From contig CAZOUM010000028.1 in NCBI GenBank assembly GCA_964582985.1, positions 1-37,033 on the forward strand: a DNA stretch of 37,033 nt, given 5' to 3'. Every line of letters begins with the position of its first letter. The first letter of the stretch is position 1. The notes below the pieces were generated by a model, which was not told the DNA's origin, did not search any database, and was given only the letters and a program-made list of their open reading frames with translations. Below are positions 24,556 through 33,633 of this stretch, piece by piece. This DNA comes from CAZQYB01 sp964582985. GTDB taxonomy: Bacteria > Planctomycetota > Phycisphaerae > Sedimentisphaerales > Anaerobacaceae. The translations under genes were made by a program, and so were the position numbers.

Positions 24556-26526
24556 TTACATTCCTTTTGTCTTTACATCATCAATCAGGTAGATACTAAG
24601 CGGTACCTTGTGGTCGGCACCGGCCGAATCTTCCAGGTACATGCCTTTTGCTCCCGGCTCGCGATTAACTATGAGCGGACGAACATCACCACGCCACGGC
24701 CCGGTCCGGAACACAAGTCGCTCAAGAGAGTTGACCTTGTCGGCAAATTCAATGCCCCCCTCAGCGCGTCTGCCGTCAACATAAAGGTCATATTCCTCTT
24801 TATCGCAATCAAGCTCGAGCTTAATATCATACCACTTGCCGACCCGAGCGGGCACAGCGTCAGGTTCGGTCCCCATACGATCCATCGACATCCAGCTCGC
24901 GTCCAATCTCAGGCACATCGGCCTGTTGCCATGCTTGTCCTGAACTTCGACATGCAGAACTCCACTGCCAACTTTAACCATCATAACACGAAATTCCACT
25001 GTGACCTTTTTTGTTTCCGGAAAAGCCCTCTGAGTAATCGCGTAATCGTAAGGCTCCTCGTCTCGCAGCTCAAGACACTTATTGCCGGTCTTCACGGGGT
25101 CACCCACAACCGATATAGGGGCCCACTGTGGCACGTAAAGATTCCACATTGAAAGCTCGGATTCGTCACTCACCTTCTCAAAATCCTGTGAAAAATGTTT
25201 ATCGACCGTCCCCCTGATTGGCAGCGGTGTTCGCGTCACCCAGATGTCCTCCTTATTCACGCTGTACGTATTCCAAATGTGGTCGCCGAGCGGATTACCG
25301 TTGCCCTCAACAATTCCGCGGAAATACTGTGTCCCGATGTTCTTATGCATGCCGAAGAATCGCATCGGCGGGCATTCACCGTTAAGACAAAGCAGGCCAT
25401 CAAAAATATGAGCATCATCACTGGTCATTACCGCCATCGGAAAGCGGTTCCCTTCTGTAGCCGAATGATTGTAAACCAATGCGTAACGGCCATCATCAGT
25501 CTTTTGTATCCAGGTTTTCGCGCCACAAGCCATAAGAGAACGATTCCTGCCGATTTTCGGCCAGCTTTTTCCGTCATCAGGGCTAAGAGCCGACTTCTGG
25601 TTTTTCCACACTCCTACAACAACGCCATCGGGCCTGTGACACCAACTGAACGCCTTGTACTGATCGTCCATATCAACGGTAAAGAATCCATCTTTTGCCA
25701 TGTCTTCTTCTTGCCACTGCAGAGTCATTAGTTTATCAGCTAACAAGGCCTCACAAGCTTCGACAAAGCCCCTATCATTACTGCTCTTATAGAGCGGATA
25801 ATTGGTATTAGACTCATTCCAGCCTGAGTGGCGATTGTAACGAATGAAGTAAATCGGGCCGAAAGTGCCGTCTTTATATACCTCGCGCACTACTCTGCCA
25901 AGCCCCTGGCCGTTGTTAGGACCCTTTCGCGGATGAGGACAAAAACTGTAAAAAGCCAGTGTCAGCAGCCGGCCATTCGGCGCGACATAAAAACCCATCC
26001 TCTGGTGCATAACCGAGAATGTGCCGGCAGGCAGGTCTACCTTGCCTACTTCCGGAAAGCTGCGGTTTATCCGAGGCAGCGGGTATTTCGGAAAGACAAC
26101 TCGTGGACTGGGCCAGTTCAGGCCGTCTTTCGATGTCATCAGCAATGTCCTTCCGGGGGGCACATGCTCTCCAGTGAGATTGCTCAGATACTGCAGATAA
26201 AACTGGTTATTCCAATATGCCAGATAAGGCTGGTGGTTATACGTCCAGCCCACCACACCGCCTTCCGGTGCGTTCGTCCTGTTAGCACGCATTGCCTGAT
26301 AGTTATGTGCCCCAATAGCATAACGCAGCCTGCCGTCAAAATAACGCTTGTCGCATTTTACCCCACCGACGTACTTGATGGGCTCGCGAGCCGATTCCTC
26401 AATCGACGGCGGCAACTTCGCAGCAACCGCGAAGTTGCTCAACACAAAGGCAAAAAGAAAGAGAAGTGAAAGGCTTCCTAAAGTTTTTCTCTTTGACTCA
26501 ATAGAATCCACAATCAAATCCTTCAT
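24556..26526 (-). CDS. Secreted sialidase-like beta-propeller with C-terminal LamG-like domain
   Basis: A 656-residue exported protein with a signal peptide near residues 15-36 (LGSLSLLFLFAFVLSNFAVAA). The main part (about 70-440) is a BNR/sialidase-like propeller with Asp-box variants (TSKDGLNW, SPDDGKSW) and the block GLGRVVREVYKDGT followed by FIRYNRHSGWNE. The C-terminal 200 residues form a concanavalin/LamG-like sandwich (DYAITQRAFPE, KWYDIKLELDCDKEEYDLYVDG). No Arg-Ile-Pro motif of classical sialidases was found, so sialic acid is not an established substrate. GAAAGGG upstream of the ATG supports the start. It lies 32 bases downstream of a longer paralogue encoding the same propeller-plus-sandwich core. 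It is probably a glycan-binding or glycan-cleaving exoenzyme. Confidence 0.82.
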   Translation of the reverse strand: MKDLIVDSIESKRKTLGSLSLLFLFAFVLSNFAVAAKLPPSIEESAREPIKYVGGVKCDKRYFDGRLRYAIGAHNYQAMRANRTNAPEGGVVGWTYNHQPYLAYWNNQFYLQYLSNLTGEHVPPGRTLLMTSKDGLNWPSPRVVFPKYPLPRINRSFPEVGKVDLPAGTFSVMHQRMGFYVAPNGRLLTLAFYSFCPHPRKGPNNGQGLGRVVREVYKDGTFGPIYFIRYNRHSGWNESNTNYPLYKSSNDRGFVEACEALLADKLMTLQWQEEDMAKDGFFTVDMDDQYKAFSWCHRPDGVVVGVWKNQKSALSPDDGKSWPKIGRNRSLMACGAKTWIQKTDDGRYALVYNHSATEGNRFPMAVMTSDDAHIFDGLLCLNGECPPMRFFGMHKNIGTQYFRGIVEGNGNPLGDHIWNTYSVNKEDIWVTRTPLPIRGTVDKHFSQDFEKVSDESELSMWNLYVPQWAPISVVGDPVKTGNKCLELRDEEPYDYAITQRAFPETKKVTVEFRVMMVKVGSGVLHVEVQDKHGNRPMCLRLDASWMSMDRMGTEPDAVPARVGKWYDIKLELDCDKEEYDLYVDGRRAEGGIEFADKVNSLERLVFRTGPWRGDVRPLIVNREPGAKGMYLEDSAGADHKVPLSIYLIDDVKTKGM

Positions 26527-26558
26527 GATATCTGCCCTTTCAAAACAACGTGATTAGA

Positions 26559-29426
26559 TTAATAATTTAGTCTGCGCACAGATAGTATTTTCGATATCGA
26601 CACATTGTTGACATAATACACGGCTTCTTTGACGGGGTCACCGGCCTTTGGAAGGTCATCTTCATTTTCTCTCTGTCCGATGCCGAGCTTGCGATATTCG
26701 CCCGTCCTGAAAGATATACGCTGCAGATTGGCTGCTTTTTGCGCAAAAGCGGCTCTCTTTAGCACACTCTTGCCATTGACGGACACACTGAACCTGCCCG
26801 CCGTAACGTCAGCACGAATCTTAAATTTGAGCCACTTGTTGGCCTGATAAGCCCTCACATCAACCGTCTTTTCACCGTCAACTACCTGTACCTTGCCGTT
26901 GTCACTGAGCATCACACGAACAGGCCGAATTCCTTTCTTACTGAGAAGGTCAATCTCCATACGCCCGTTATCTGTCTGCCTGGCAAGGATATCGAACTTG
27001 ACCGTCACCATGCTGTTTTCAGGAAATACCCTTATGGCCCTGGCGTAGTCGTAAGGGTCGGTGTCGCTTAGTTTCAGACTCTTGTCGGCAGCACTCGGGA
27101 ATTTCGCAACCTCCACCGGCGCCCACTTGAGACTGTAGACGTTCCAGTCAGTAACGACCCCGCCGGGTTTCATCTGGTCGAACGTCTCGTTGACCCACTT
27201 ATCAACCTTGTGCCGAATCGGCAGGGGGACCCGGCTTACCCAGATATCTTCCTTGTTCATGCTGTAAGTCAGCCACATATCGTTACCGGGAGGATTACCG
27301 TTGCCCTGCGTGATTCCACGCACGTACTGCGGGCCCACATCCTTGGCATCTCCGTCATATCGCCGCGGAGGTAACTCCCCATGAACACAGGCCATATTGC
27401 TGAAGACCCTGCCGTCATCTCCTGTCGTTACAACCAGCGGATAACGCCATTCAAAATGCGGGTTATAGACAAAAGCGTAACGGCCGTCTTCTGTCTGCTG
27501 GCCCCACATCTTGGCGTGGCCCACGATGACCGACGGTAGCTTATTGATGTCCGACCAGCTTTTTCCTCCATCTTCACTCAATGCACTGTAGCCCGCCTTG
27601 AACATTCCAACAATCTTTCCATCCTTCCGCGTGTACCAATTGAAGGCCTTGCACTTGAACTCTTCCCCTGACAGTACATAAAAACCATCCTCGCTGCGGT
27701 CCTCTTCCCACCACTGCTGGACCATCAGCTTATTAGCCATAAGCTCATCACACACCGCGATAAAACTCTTGTCGGGCGATTCCTTATAATAAGGATACGG
27801 TGTATTTTTCTCATTCCAGCCTGCGTGCCGGTTATAGCGAATAAAGTAAAGCGGCCCAACGGTACCATCTTTATAAACCTCACGAACAACCCGGCCTAAT
27901 CCGTCACCCTCATTCGGTGAAGGATATTTGCCGTAAAACGCCAGGACCAACAAACGATTATTCTTCGATACGTAAAAACCCATACGCTGATGTGTTATCG
28001 TCTTGTGGCTGTCACCTTCCGGCTGGAATCCCGGGAAGATTATCTTCGGTGTTTCCCAGTTCTTACCATCAACAGAACTCGTAATAAGTGTTTCCGTATT
28101 TTCGTCGTGCTCATTTACCGGTGCCGCTAAAAACTCAAGGTAATACTTATTGTTCCAATAACAGAGCATCGGAGCGTGGATGTAAGTATTCTTTAGTCCT
28201 CCTGTCAACTCCGGGTGCTCACGGTTCGACCGAAACACCTGATAGTTTTCCACGCCGACAACCGGCACCAGCCGAGCGTCCTGATGAGCAAGGTCCAGCG
28301 ACTCGCTGCCTGTATCGTCGTAATGAAGCGGTGCATCGTCGAAATCCCAGTAATCGCCGGGGACCATCGAGATAATGTATTCCACATCCGCCTGAGAGAA
28401 CGAAAACGCCGATTCGTCCACGATTATCTTATTCTGACCAGGCCAGCTCCAGTAAAGGCGAATATAAGAGGGGTCTCCATCCTGGAAATACCAAAGTCTC
28501 AGTGGATACTTGCGTCCTTTGACCATCAAGACACTGCCAACCCGAGCCTTTCTTCTGCCAAGCCCGTCGATAATGGTCTTGCCGGCAATTACCAGCTTGA
28601 TACCGTTATCGACCTCGGCGATAAATGTCACCTCGCCGGTAAAGGGCGCCTCGATGTAACCCTGCCAATACCCCGACCAGTCACCCGGACCACCGGTCCA
28701 GTTGTGATTGATATGTTTTATCACATCTCTTGATTCGGGCCTCGTGAAGTCCCCGCTCTCGCAGATGACCCCGACCAGACCGGCTCTCTTGGCATTGGCC
28801 GCATCCGAGGCTTGCCAGACATAATCGGGTTGCTTCAGGAGACTTACACCATCACCACCGTCGTCATCGTCATCATCGTCGTCATCATCACTGGCAGCGA
28901 CGATTTCGTCAAGCTTTGCCTCGACATCTTCAGGATAAACAAGGCTCGAACCGCCTATAACGGTTAGGGCCTGACCTGACCAGCTCCACTGAATTTTGAA
29001 GTAGCACTCGTACTGTCGACCTTCCTTGACGTAAGTAACCTCGATCGGATATTCCTCGCCCTTGACCATCGTCACACTGCCGGACATAACAGACCGTTTC
29101 GAATTAATCACGACAGTATCTGATATTTCGACCTTTACTTCCTGGTCCGTTGTTGCCGTGAAATTGACCTGGCCGCCGGCCGGAGCGATAACGAAGCCCT
29201 GCCATTTGCCGGACCACTGCCGCCCGTGACTGTCATCTTCGGTCCAGGTCTGTTCGAGGCTGCTCAGAGTCATAAGATTCTCAGCGTCGGAAAAATCCTC
29301 GTCGCCGTACTGTATCCCTATCAGCCCCGCTTTTCTCAGGCTCTCGGCACCAGCGCTTTGCGAAAAACCAATTACGCCACAAACAAAACTCAGTGTCACT
29401 ACGGTCAAAATCACATTCTTTTTCAT
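26559..29426 (-). CDS. Secreted protein with two PA14 domains, sialidase-like propeller and LamG-like domain
   Basis: A 955-residue exported protein. A signal peptide (1-27) is followed by PA14 domain 1 (about 33-165; GKWQGFVIAPAGGQVNFTA, YFKIQWSW), a run of ten Asp at 180-189, PA14 domain 2 (about 213-350; GYWQGYIEAPFTGEVTFIA, IRLYWSWPGQ), then a propeller (about 385-725) and a LamG-like sandwich (about 745-940) homologous to the 656-residue neighbour. The block GLGRVVREVYKDGT is identical in the two proteins, proving a duplication. PA14 domains usually bind carbohydrate, so substrate targeting is likely. Asp boxes include SSVDGKNW and SEDGGKSW. AAAGGA five bases before the ATG fixes the start. 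The gene is 29 bases downstream of the 1327-aa chimera gene. Confidence 0.85.
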   Translation of the reverse strand: MKKNVILTVVTLSFVCGVIGFSQSAGAESLRKAGLIGIQYGDEDFSDAENLMTLSSLEQTWTEDDSHGRQWSGKWQGFVIAPAGGQVNFTATTDQEVKVEISDTVVINSKRSVMSGSVTMVKGEEYPIEVTYVKEGRQYECYFKIQWSWSGQALTVIGGSSLVYPEDVEAKLDEIVAASDDDDDDDDDDGGDGVSLLKQPDYVWQASDAANAKRAGLVGVICESGDFTRPESRDVIKHINHNWTGGPGDWSGYWQGYIEAPFTGEVTFIAEVDNGIKLVIAGKTIIDGLGRRKARVGSVLMVKGRKYPLRLWYFQDGDPSYIRLYWSWPGQNKIIVDESAFSFSQADVEYIISMVPGDYWDFDDAPLHYDDTGSESLDLAHQDARLVPVVGVENYQVFRSNREHPELTGGLKNTYIHAPMLCYWNNKYYLEFLAAPVNEHDENTETLITSSVDGKNWETPKIIFPGFQPEGDSHKTITHQRMGFYVSKNNRLLVLAFYGKYPSPNEGDGLGRVVREVYKDGTVGPLYFIRYNRHAGWNEKNTPYPYYKESPDKSFIAVCDELMANKLMVQQWWEEDRSEDGFYVLSGEEFKCKAFNWYTRKDGKIVGMFKAGYSALSEDGGKSWSDINKLPSVIVGHAKMWGQQTEDGRYAFVYNPHFEWRYPLVVTTGDDGRVFSNMACVHGELPPRRYDGDAKDVGPQYVRGITQGNGNPPGNDMWLTYSMNKEDIWVSRVPLPIRHKVDKWVNETFDQMKPGGVVTDWNVYSLKWAPVEVAKFPSAADKSLKLSDTDPYDYARAIRVFPENSMVTVKFDILARQTDNGRMEIDLLSKKGIRPVRVMLSDNGKVQVVDGEKTVDVRAYQANKWLKFKIRADVTAGRFSVSVNGKSVLKRAAFAQKAANLQRISFRTGEYRKLGIGQRENEDDLPKAGDPVKEAVYYVNNVSISKILSVRRLNY
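28860..28889 (-). repeat. Ten-codon Asp (GAY) run between two PA14 domains
   Basis: Ten consecutive GAT/GAC codons encode residues 180-189 of the PA14 protein, followed by a glycine-rich GGDG. The mix of GAT and GAC makes this an imperfect trinucleotide repeat. The encoded segment is an acidic, probably calcium-binding or purely flexible, linker. Confidence 0.93.
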
Positions 29427-29455
29427 AATTGTCCTTTCTCTAATTTGCCTGTGAC

Positions 29456-32400
29456 TTACTTAACCTTATCAGGGTCCCATATCGTTGCTGTCAGATACTG
29501 GTTGCGATGTTCGGGCGTCGCCCAGTAGTAAACCGTAATTACCTTGCCGTCGGCCTTCTGAAGCGAACGGGAATAACCAAAGTCCCAGTTCCTCGAACCT
29601 CTCCTCAATATAACTACATTGCCCCAAGTCTTGCCGTTATCCTTGCTCAGTTTGGCGCACATCGCCGTGGGCCTTCCCCGAAAACCATACGTCACTGCAA
29701 GCCTTCCGTCTTTGAGCTTAATAACACTCGGCGGATTGCCGTTAAAGTCACTGTTAACAACATCGGTATCAGCGATCTTGCTCAGAAAGCTCCACGTCTT
29801 GCCGGCATCTTTCGACTCATATACATCTATCCAGTTAAGTCTTTGGATTTTCCCGCGACGCTTGCTGATCTTCCTGCGAAGAGCGGCGACCAAATGATTT
29901 TTTGAAACCTGCACCGCCGAATATACCGCCCAGCGTTCGTACTTCGGAGCCTCTTCTATAGACGGTGATATCCAGCCGAGAAAATTAAACGTCTTTCCAC
30001 CGTCCGTCGTCTTGGTACAGTAGAACCTGTCCTCAGCACCGTCAGGCTCTACTCCGAAGAAGAAGTAGCCTTCTTTGGGGCCGGTAACAAGATAGCAGGT
30101 GTGAGACTCAATACTGTCATCATCGAACGGTAATTGCTGTATATTCAATGCGAATGGGCCGGCCCAGCTTTTGCCGTAGTCATAGGTATAATAGAACCGC
30201 GAGCCCTGGCATTTAAATGCGAAACCTTCTTTGCTGAAATTCATTTCCTTGGCCAGCGGCACCATACCTTCATCACTACCCAAAGCAGGATATGTCTTAT
30301 GAGTCCACGTCAAACCCCCGTCTCTGCTGTGCGCGACGATATCTTCGTTGCTCCTGTTGTCACGCGCATGGCCGTCCTCCCAGTCGGGCTTGTCTTTGAA
30401 CCAGCCGCACTCGAAAGAAACAGCCATCTTATCCCCCCACATCCAGAATCCGCCGTTCGCAGGCCAGCCGGCATATCGACCGGGCTCGTCGTAGACAACA
30501 ACGTGCCTTTCAACACACTCATGCTGTTGGCCCCTCGGTATCTCGATCTCCCTGCTGCCTTGGATTGTCGGAGGGTACTTAAGGGCTCTCACTTCAGTGT
30601 AATCACCACAATCTTTAATGACTATATCATCGTAACCTTCAGCGGGCCGAAGGTCTCCGTCATCCTTCCACTCTCGAGGGTCGCCGCTCCCACCGGGGAT
30701 ATCATCAAGACGCAATATGCCGCCACCTACATAGATAATGGCATCGCGGTCATGTTTTAGCTCAATGTCTCCAACGTGCATTATCCCGTCATTCAAGTAG
30801 ATGCGGTGGACCCCACCATCACTATCGGCAAACTTCAAACTGCCGGTAACGGTGAACGTGCCGCCATTGAGATTGATATAACCGTCACTGCCCTTGCCCA
30901 CGTTAAATCTGCCGTTGACAGTGAAACTGCCGCCGTTAACCGTTATGGTAGCTCCGGGACCATTTAGGAGGGAGTTTGATGCAGCGGTAATGCTTTGGGT
31001 ACTTTCGATGATTAGCGTGCCCGCAATACTCAATTGGGCGGCATTTCTACCATTGGCGAATTCATTCCGGCTGATTACCTTGCCATTCTTGTCGTACACC
31101 GTCGAAAGACCATGGCACTTGAAGTTGTTCCACATCGACTCGGCCTTCATCTTCCCGTTCGGCCAGTACTGCGACCACGCACTGCCGCCGTCTCCCACGT
31201 AATACCACATCCATTTCTTCTTGCCGTCTCTTGACCAGTATGTCTCCTTCCCGACTTTCTGCCCTTTGTCGTACCTGGCTTCACGCTGTTTTGTTCCATC
31301 CGGATAGTACCACGTCTCTCTGCCGTGCAGTAGAAATCGCCCGTTGTCACCGATACCACCACTGAACTGGAGCCTCTTTTTACCATCAGGATAATTTTCC
31401 CGATATGCCTTGACTGTCGAAATGCTGCCGGCGGTATTGGTCATCAGTTCGGCATCGGACATCTTCTCTTGCCTCGTATCCCTGGCTAAAATCCACGCCT
31501 CGTTGAATGCAAAGTGCAGGGCAGATTTGTTCATCGATGTGATTAGATGTATCGTTCCGTCCGGCCCTTGTCTCGCAACAGAATAGCCGATAGTTATGAC
31601 CGGTTCCTCTTCATGCAGCTGGGCACCGGGGAGTTTCTTGATAAGCCAGTTTTCACCGTCGTCATCTGAAAGAGCGACATAAGAACCCTTCTCGGTAATA
31701 GAAGCGGGATGCTCTCCATCTTTTCTATTGAAGTCACCGGCCATAAGCAAACGTCCGCTTTTCAGCCTCAGAAGACTTGGCCTCTGATTTGACCCCAGCA
31801 TGCAGAAAGGCGTCTTCGAAACTTCATAGGTTTTTCCACCGTCTCTCGTTAAGGAACGCGGCATAAATTTGTCGATATTAGTCCTCTTGCCTCCCATTCC
31901 GAGTATAGACGTCCCATCGCTCAAAAGTGCAAAAGTGGTGTGCCTGCCGAAAGTTCTCCCGCCCGTATCGTACCACGTCTTGCAGTTGTCACGCGTCGCC
32001 CAGAGAACCGAGTCGCCGTCGACGCCATCGCATGCCACATAAAGCGTTCCGTTCTTGTCACGAACCGCCGTATTGATAGGCTGATTCGAACGACCGCCGA
32101 TTTGATTCATGAAATTCGGGAATTGCACCTCGGCCCAGGTGGCCCCGTTATCTTTTGAAAATGTCCATTGGAACGGAAATCCCCCTACAAGCCTCGGATT
32201 GCCCCAGAAGAAATACACAATACCACTGTTTTTATCCGTCCACAGCATCGGTGCGTGGTCATTAGAAGCAGCAAAGTCAAACAGCCTTTCCGGCATGTCC
32301 CATTGTTCTGCTCCGAAGCGCAAACGGCTCGCTATCAACGACACGCCAGGCTCATATTCCTTATAAGAAGTGTATATTACCATCAGGATGTCACCGTTCG

Positions 32401-33439
32401 GGCAGACCTCAAGGGCCGGGCTTTGGTTGTGCCCCCTGAATGATGGGTGCAACCCTACTTCATCTATCGCCTCCCCACGGCAGCTATCACATGTCTCAGG
32501 CGGTGTCGGAAGCAAGTATCGCTTCCTGAAATACGGCTTCGAAGAATCAGGACCCAGCTTCACAATGCCCTTGTTCTGCTTGACACCCTGCTGAACATAT
32601 GGTGCCTGATACGCAAGCGGACGGGTGCTTGGCATCGGCCCCTGAACCACACGGAAACCAATATTGTGATAACCGGGGTTTGCCGGGGAGTCGTTGTAAT
32701 AGGGCCCAAAACCAGGAGCGATTGCAGCACGGCTTGATGAGGCGTTGAAAGTCTCGCGCCACACATTTTTCCCGCCGTCGTCAAGCAGGCCACCGCGAAC
32801 AACTCGGGCCATTCCGTATTCCGGACCTACCGGGTCAACCTGCTCCGCCGCCGGATATTCCCCGTGCCAGTCGAGACACCATTCGCGCACTCCCGTGTGC
32901 ATATTTTTGAGTCCCCACGCATTGGCCTGTCCGGCTCTCGGCGGCCTGTCGCCTGATGAGTACAGACTCGTTGAACCGGCCCTGCACGCATATTCCCATT
33001 CAGCTTCCGTAGGCAGGCGATAAGGTCTACCTTCCTTCTTACTCAGCCACTCGCAAAACACCACCGCCTCATACCAGCTAACGCCCGCTGCATAAGGTGA
33101 ATGCTCGGCAGTCCCCACAAACTCAGCCTTGAACTGTCTAAACTGCTTGGCAGCTACCTCGGTTTCCGACATGTAAAAGGCCCTGGAGATTGTCACCTTG
33201 TGGACCGGCTGTTCATCCCAGTAATCCCTTCCGAGCGTGCTGCCCATCTCAAACGAGCCAGGGCCAATCTTGACCATCTTGACCCCCACCGAGTTCACAA
33301 ACTCGTCCGCCCGCGATGTGCTGTCCGCAAGCAGCCACACCCCCGCCAGACCCTGCCGGTAATTTCCTGCTTCTGCCCCGGCGAAGGCCGCAAAGCAAGC
33401 AACAAAAAACGTTACCATCAAAACAATAGTGCGATTCAT
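29456..33439 (-). CDS. Five-module secreted chimera: SUMF1-like, propeller, MORN-2-like, Gly-rich beta-structure, propeller
   Basis: A 1327-residue exported protein. The ATG at 33439 starts a clear signal peptide (MNRTIVLMVTFFVACFAAFA) and has GAGAG just upstream; the open frame to 33553 would bury it. Residues 51-277 are a formylglycine-generating-enzyme (SUMF1)-like domain (MVKIGPGSFEMGS, RLPTEAEWEYACRAG, NIGFRVV), lacking the C-terminal catalytic cysteines of true FGE. Residues 283-663 are a BNR propeller with Asp boxes SKDNGATW, TRDNCKTW, TRDGGKTY and SDDDGENW. Residues 683-796 are MORN-2-like repeats (ETWYYPDGTKQREARYDKG). Residues 803-913 are Gly/Asn/Thr-rich beta-strands (TVNGGSFTVNGRFNVG). 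Residues 966-1327 form a second propeller (SRDGGLTW, TTDGGKTF, SKDAGKTW, SKDNGKTW). It heads the propeller gene set. The role is inferred as extracellular glycan binding or cleavage. Confidence 0.85.
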   Translation of the reverse strand: MNRTIVLMVTFFVACFAAFAGAEAGNYRQGLAGVWLLADSTSRADEFVNSVGVKMVKIGPGSFEMGSTLGRDYWDEQPVHKVTISRAFYMSETEVAAKQFRQFKAEFVGTAEHSPYAAGVSWYEAVVFCEWLSKKEGRPYRLPTEAEWEYACRAGSTSLYSSGDRPPRAGQANAWGLKNMHTGVREWCLDWHGEYPAAEQVDPVGPEYGMARVVRGGLLDDGGKNVWRETFNASSSRAAIAPGFGPYYNDSPANPGYHNIGFRVVQGPMPSTRPLAYQAPYVQQGVKQNKGIVKLGPDSSKPYFRKRYLLPTPPETCDSCRGEAIDEVGLHPSFRGHNQSPALEVCPNGDILMVIYTSYKEYEPGVSLIASRLRFGAEQWDMPERLFDFAASNDHAPMLWTDKNSGIVYFFWGNPRLVGGFPFQWTFSKDNGATWAEVQFPNFMNQIGGRSNQPINTAVRDKNGTLYVACDGVDGDSVLWATRDNCKTWYDTGGRTFGRHTTFALLSDGTSILGMGGKRTNIDKFMPRSLTRDGGKTYEVSKTPFCMLGSNQRPSLLRLKSGRLLMAGDFNRKDGEHPASITEKGSYVALSDDDGENWLIKKLPGAQLHEEEPVITIGYSVARQGPDGTIHLITSMNKSALHFAFNEAWILARDTRQEKMSDAELMTNTAGSISTVKAYRENYPDGKKRLQFSGGIGDNGRFLLHGRETWYYPDGTKQREARYDKGQKVGKETYWSRDGKKKWMWYYVGDGGSAWSQYWPNGKMKAESMWNNFKCHGLSTVYDKNGKVISRNEFANGRNAAQLSIAGTLIIESTQSITAASNSLLNGPGATITVNGGSFTVNGRFNVGKGSDGYINLNGGTFTVTGSLKFADSDGGVHRIYLNDGIMHVGDIELKHDRDAIIYVGGGILRLDDIPGGSGDPREWKDDGDLRPAEGYDDIVIKDCGDYTEVRALKYPPTIQGSREIEIPRGQQHECVERHVVVYDEPGRYAGWPANGGFWMWGDKMAVSFECGWFKDKPDWEDGHARDNRSNEDIVAHSRDGGLTWTHKTYPALGSDEGMVPLAKEMNFSKEGFAFKCQGSRFYYTYDYGKSWAGPFALNIQQLPFDDDSIESHTCYLVTGPKEGYFFFGVEPDGAEDRFYCTKTTDGGKTFNFLGWISPSIEEAPKYERWAVYSAVQVSKNHLVAALRRKISKRRGKIQRLNWIDVYESKDAGKTWSFLSKIADTDVVNSDFNGNPPSVIKLKDGRLAVTYGFRGRPTAMCAKLSKDNGKTWGNVVILRRGSRNWDFGYSRSLQKADGKVITVYYWATPEHRNQYLTATIWDPDKVK

Positions 33440-33633
33440 AACTCTCTTCTTTCTTAAATCGAACATGATTTGCTTGACTTTCAAATCGCAATAGCTACAG
33501 AACTCGTTTTGCCAGGCTGTCCAATCTCTTTTGCGAGATCGGAGTCTTGGCAAACGATGCCCTCTGCATACGCTGTCTTTATTCCAATTGAATCTATGCC
33601 TTAACCGAAGCCTCTCGTTCCAGCAAAAACTAT

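Noticed and set aside
29456..33439. Sulfatase-maturing formylglycine-generating enzyme assignment for the chimera
   Set aside because: FGE catalytic cysteines are not seen at the end of the SUMF1-like domain and no sulfatase gene is present.
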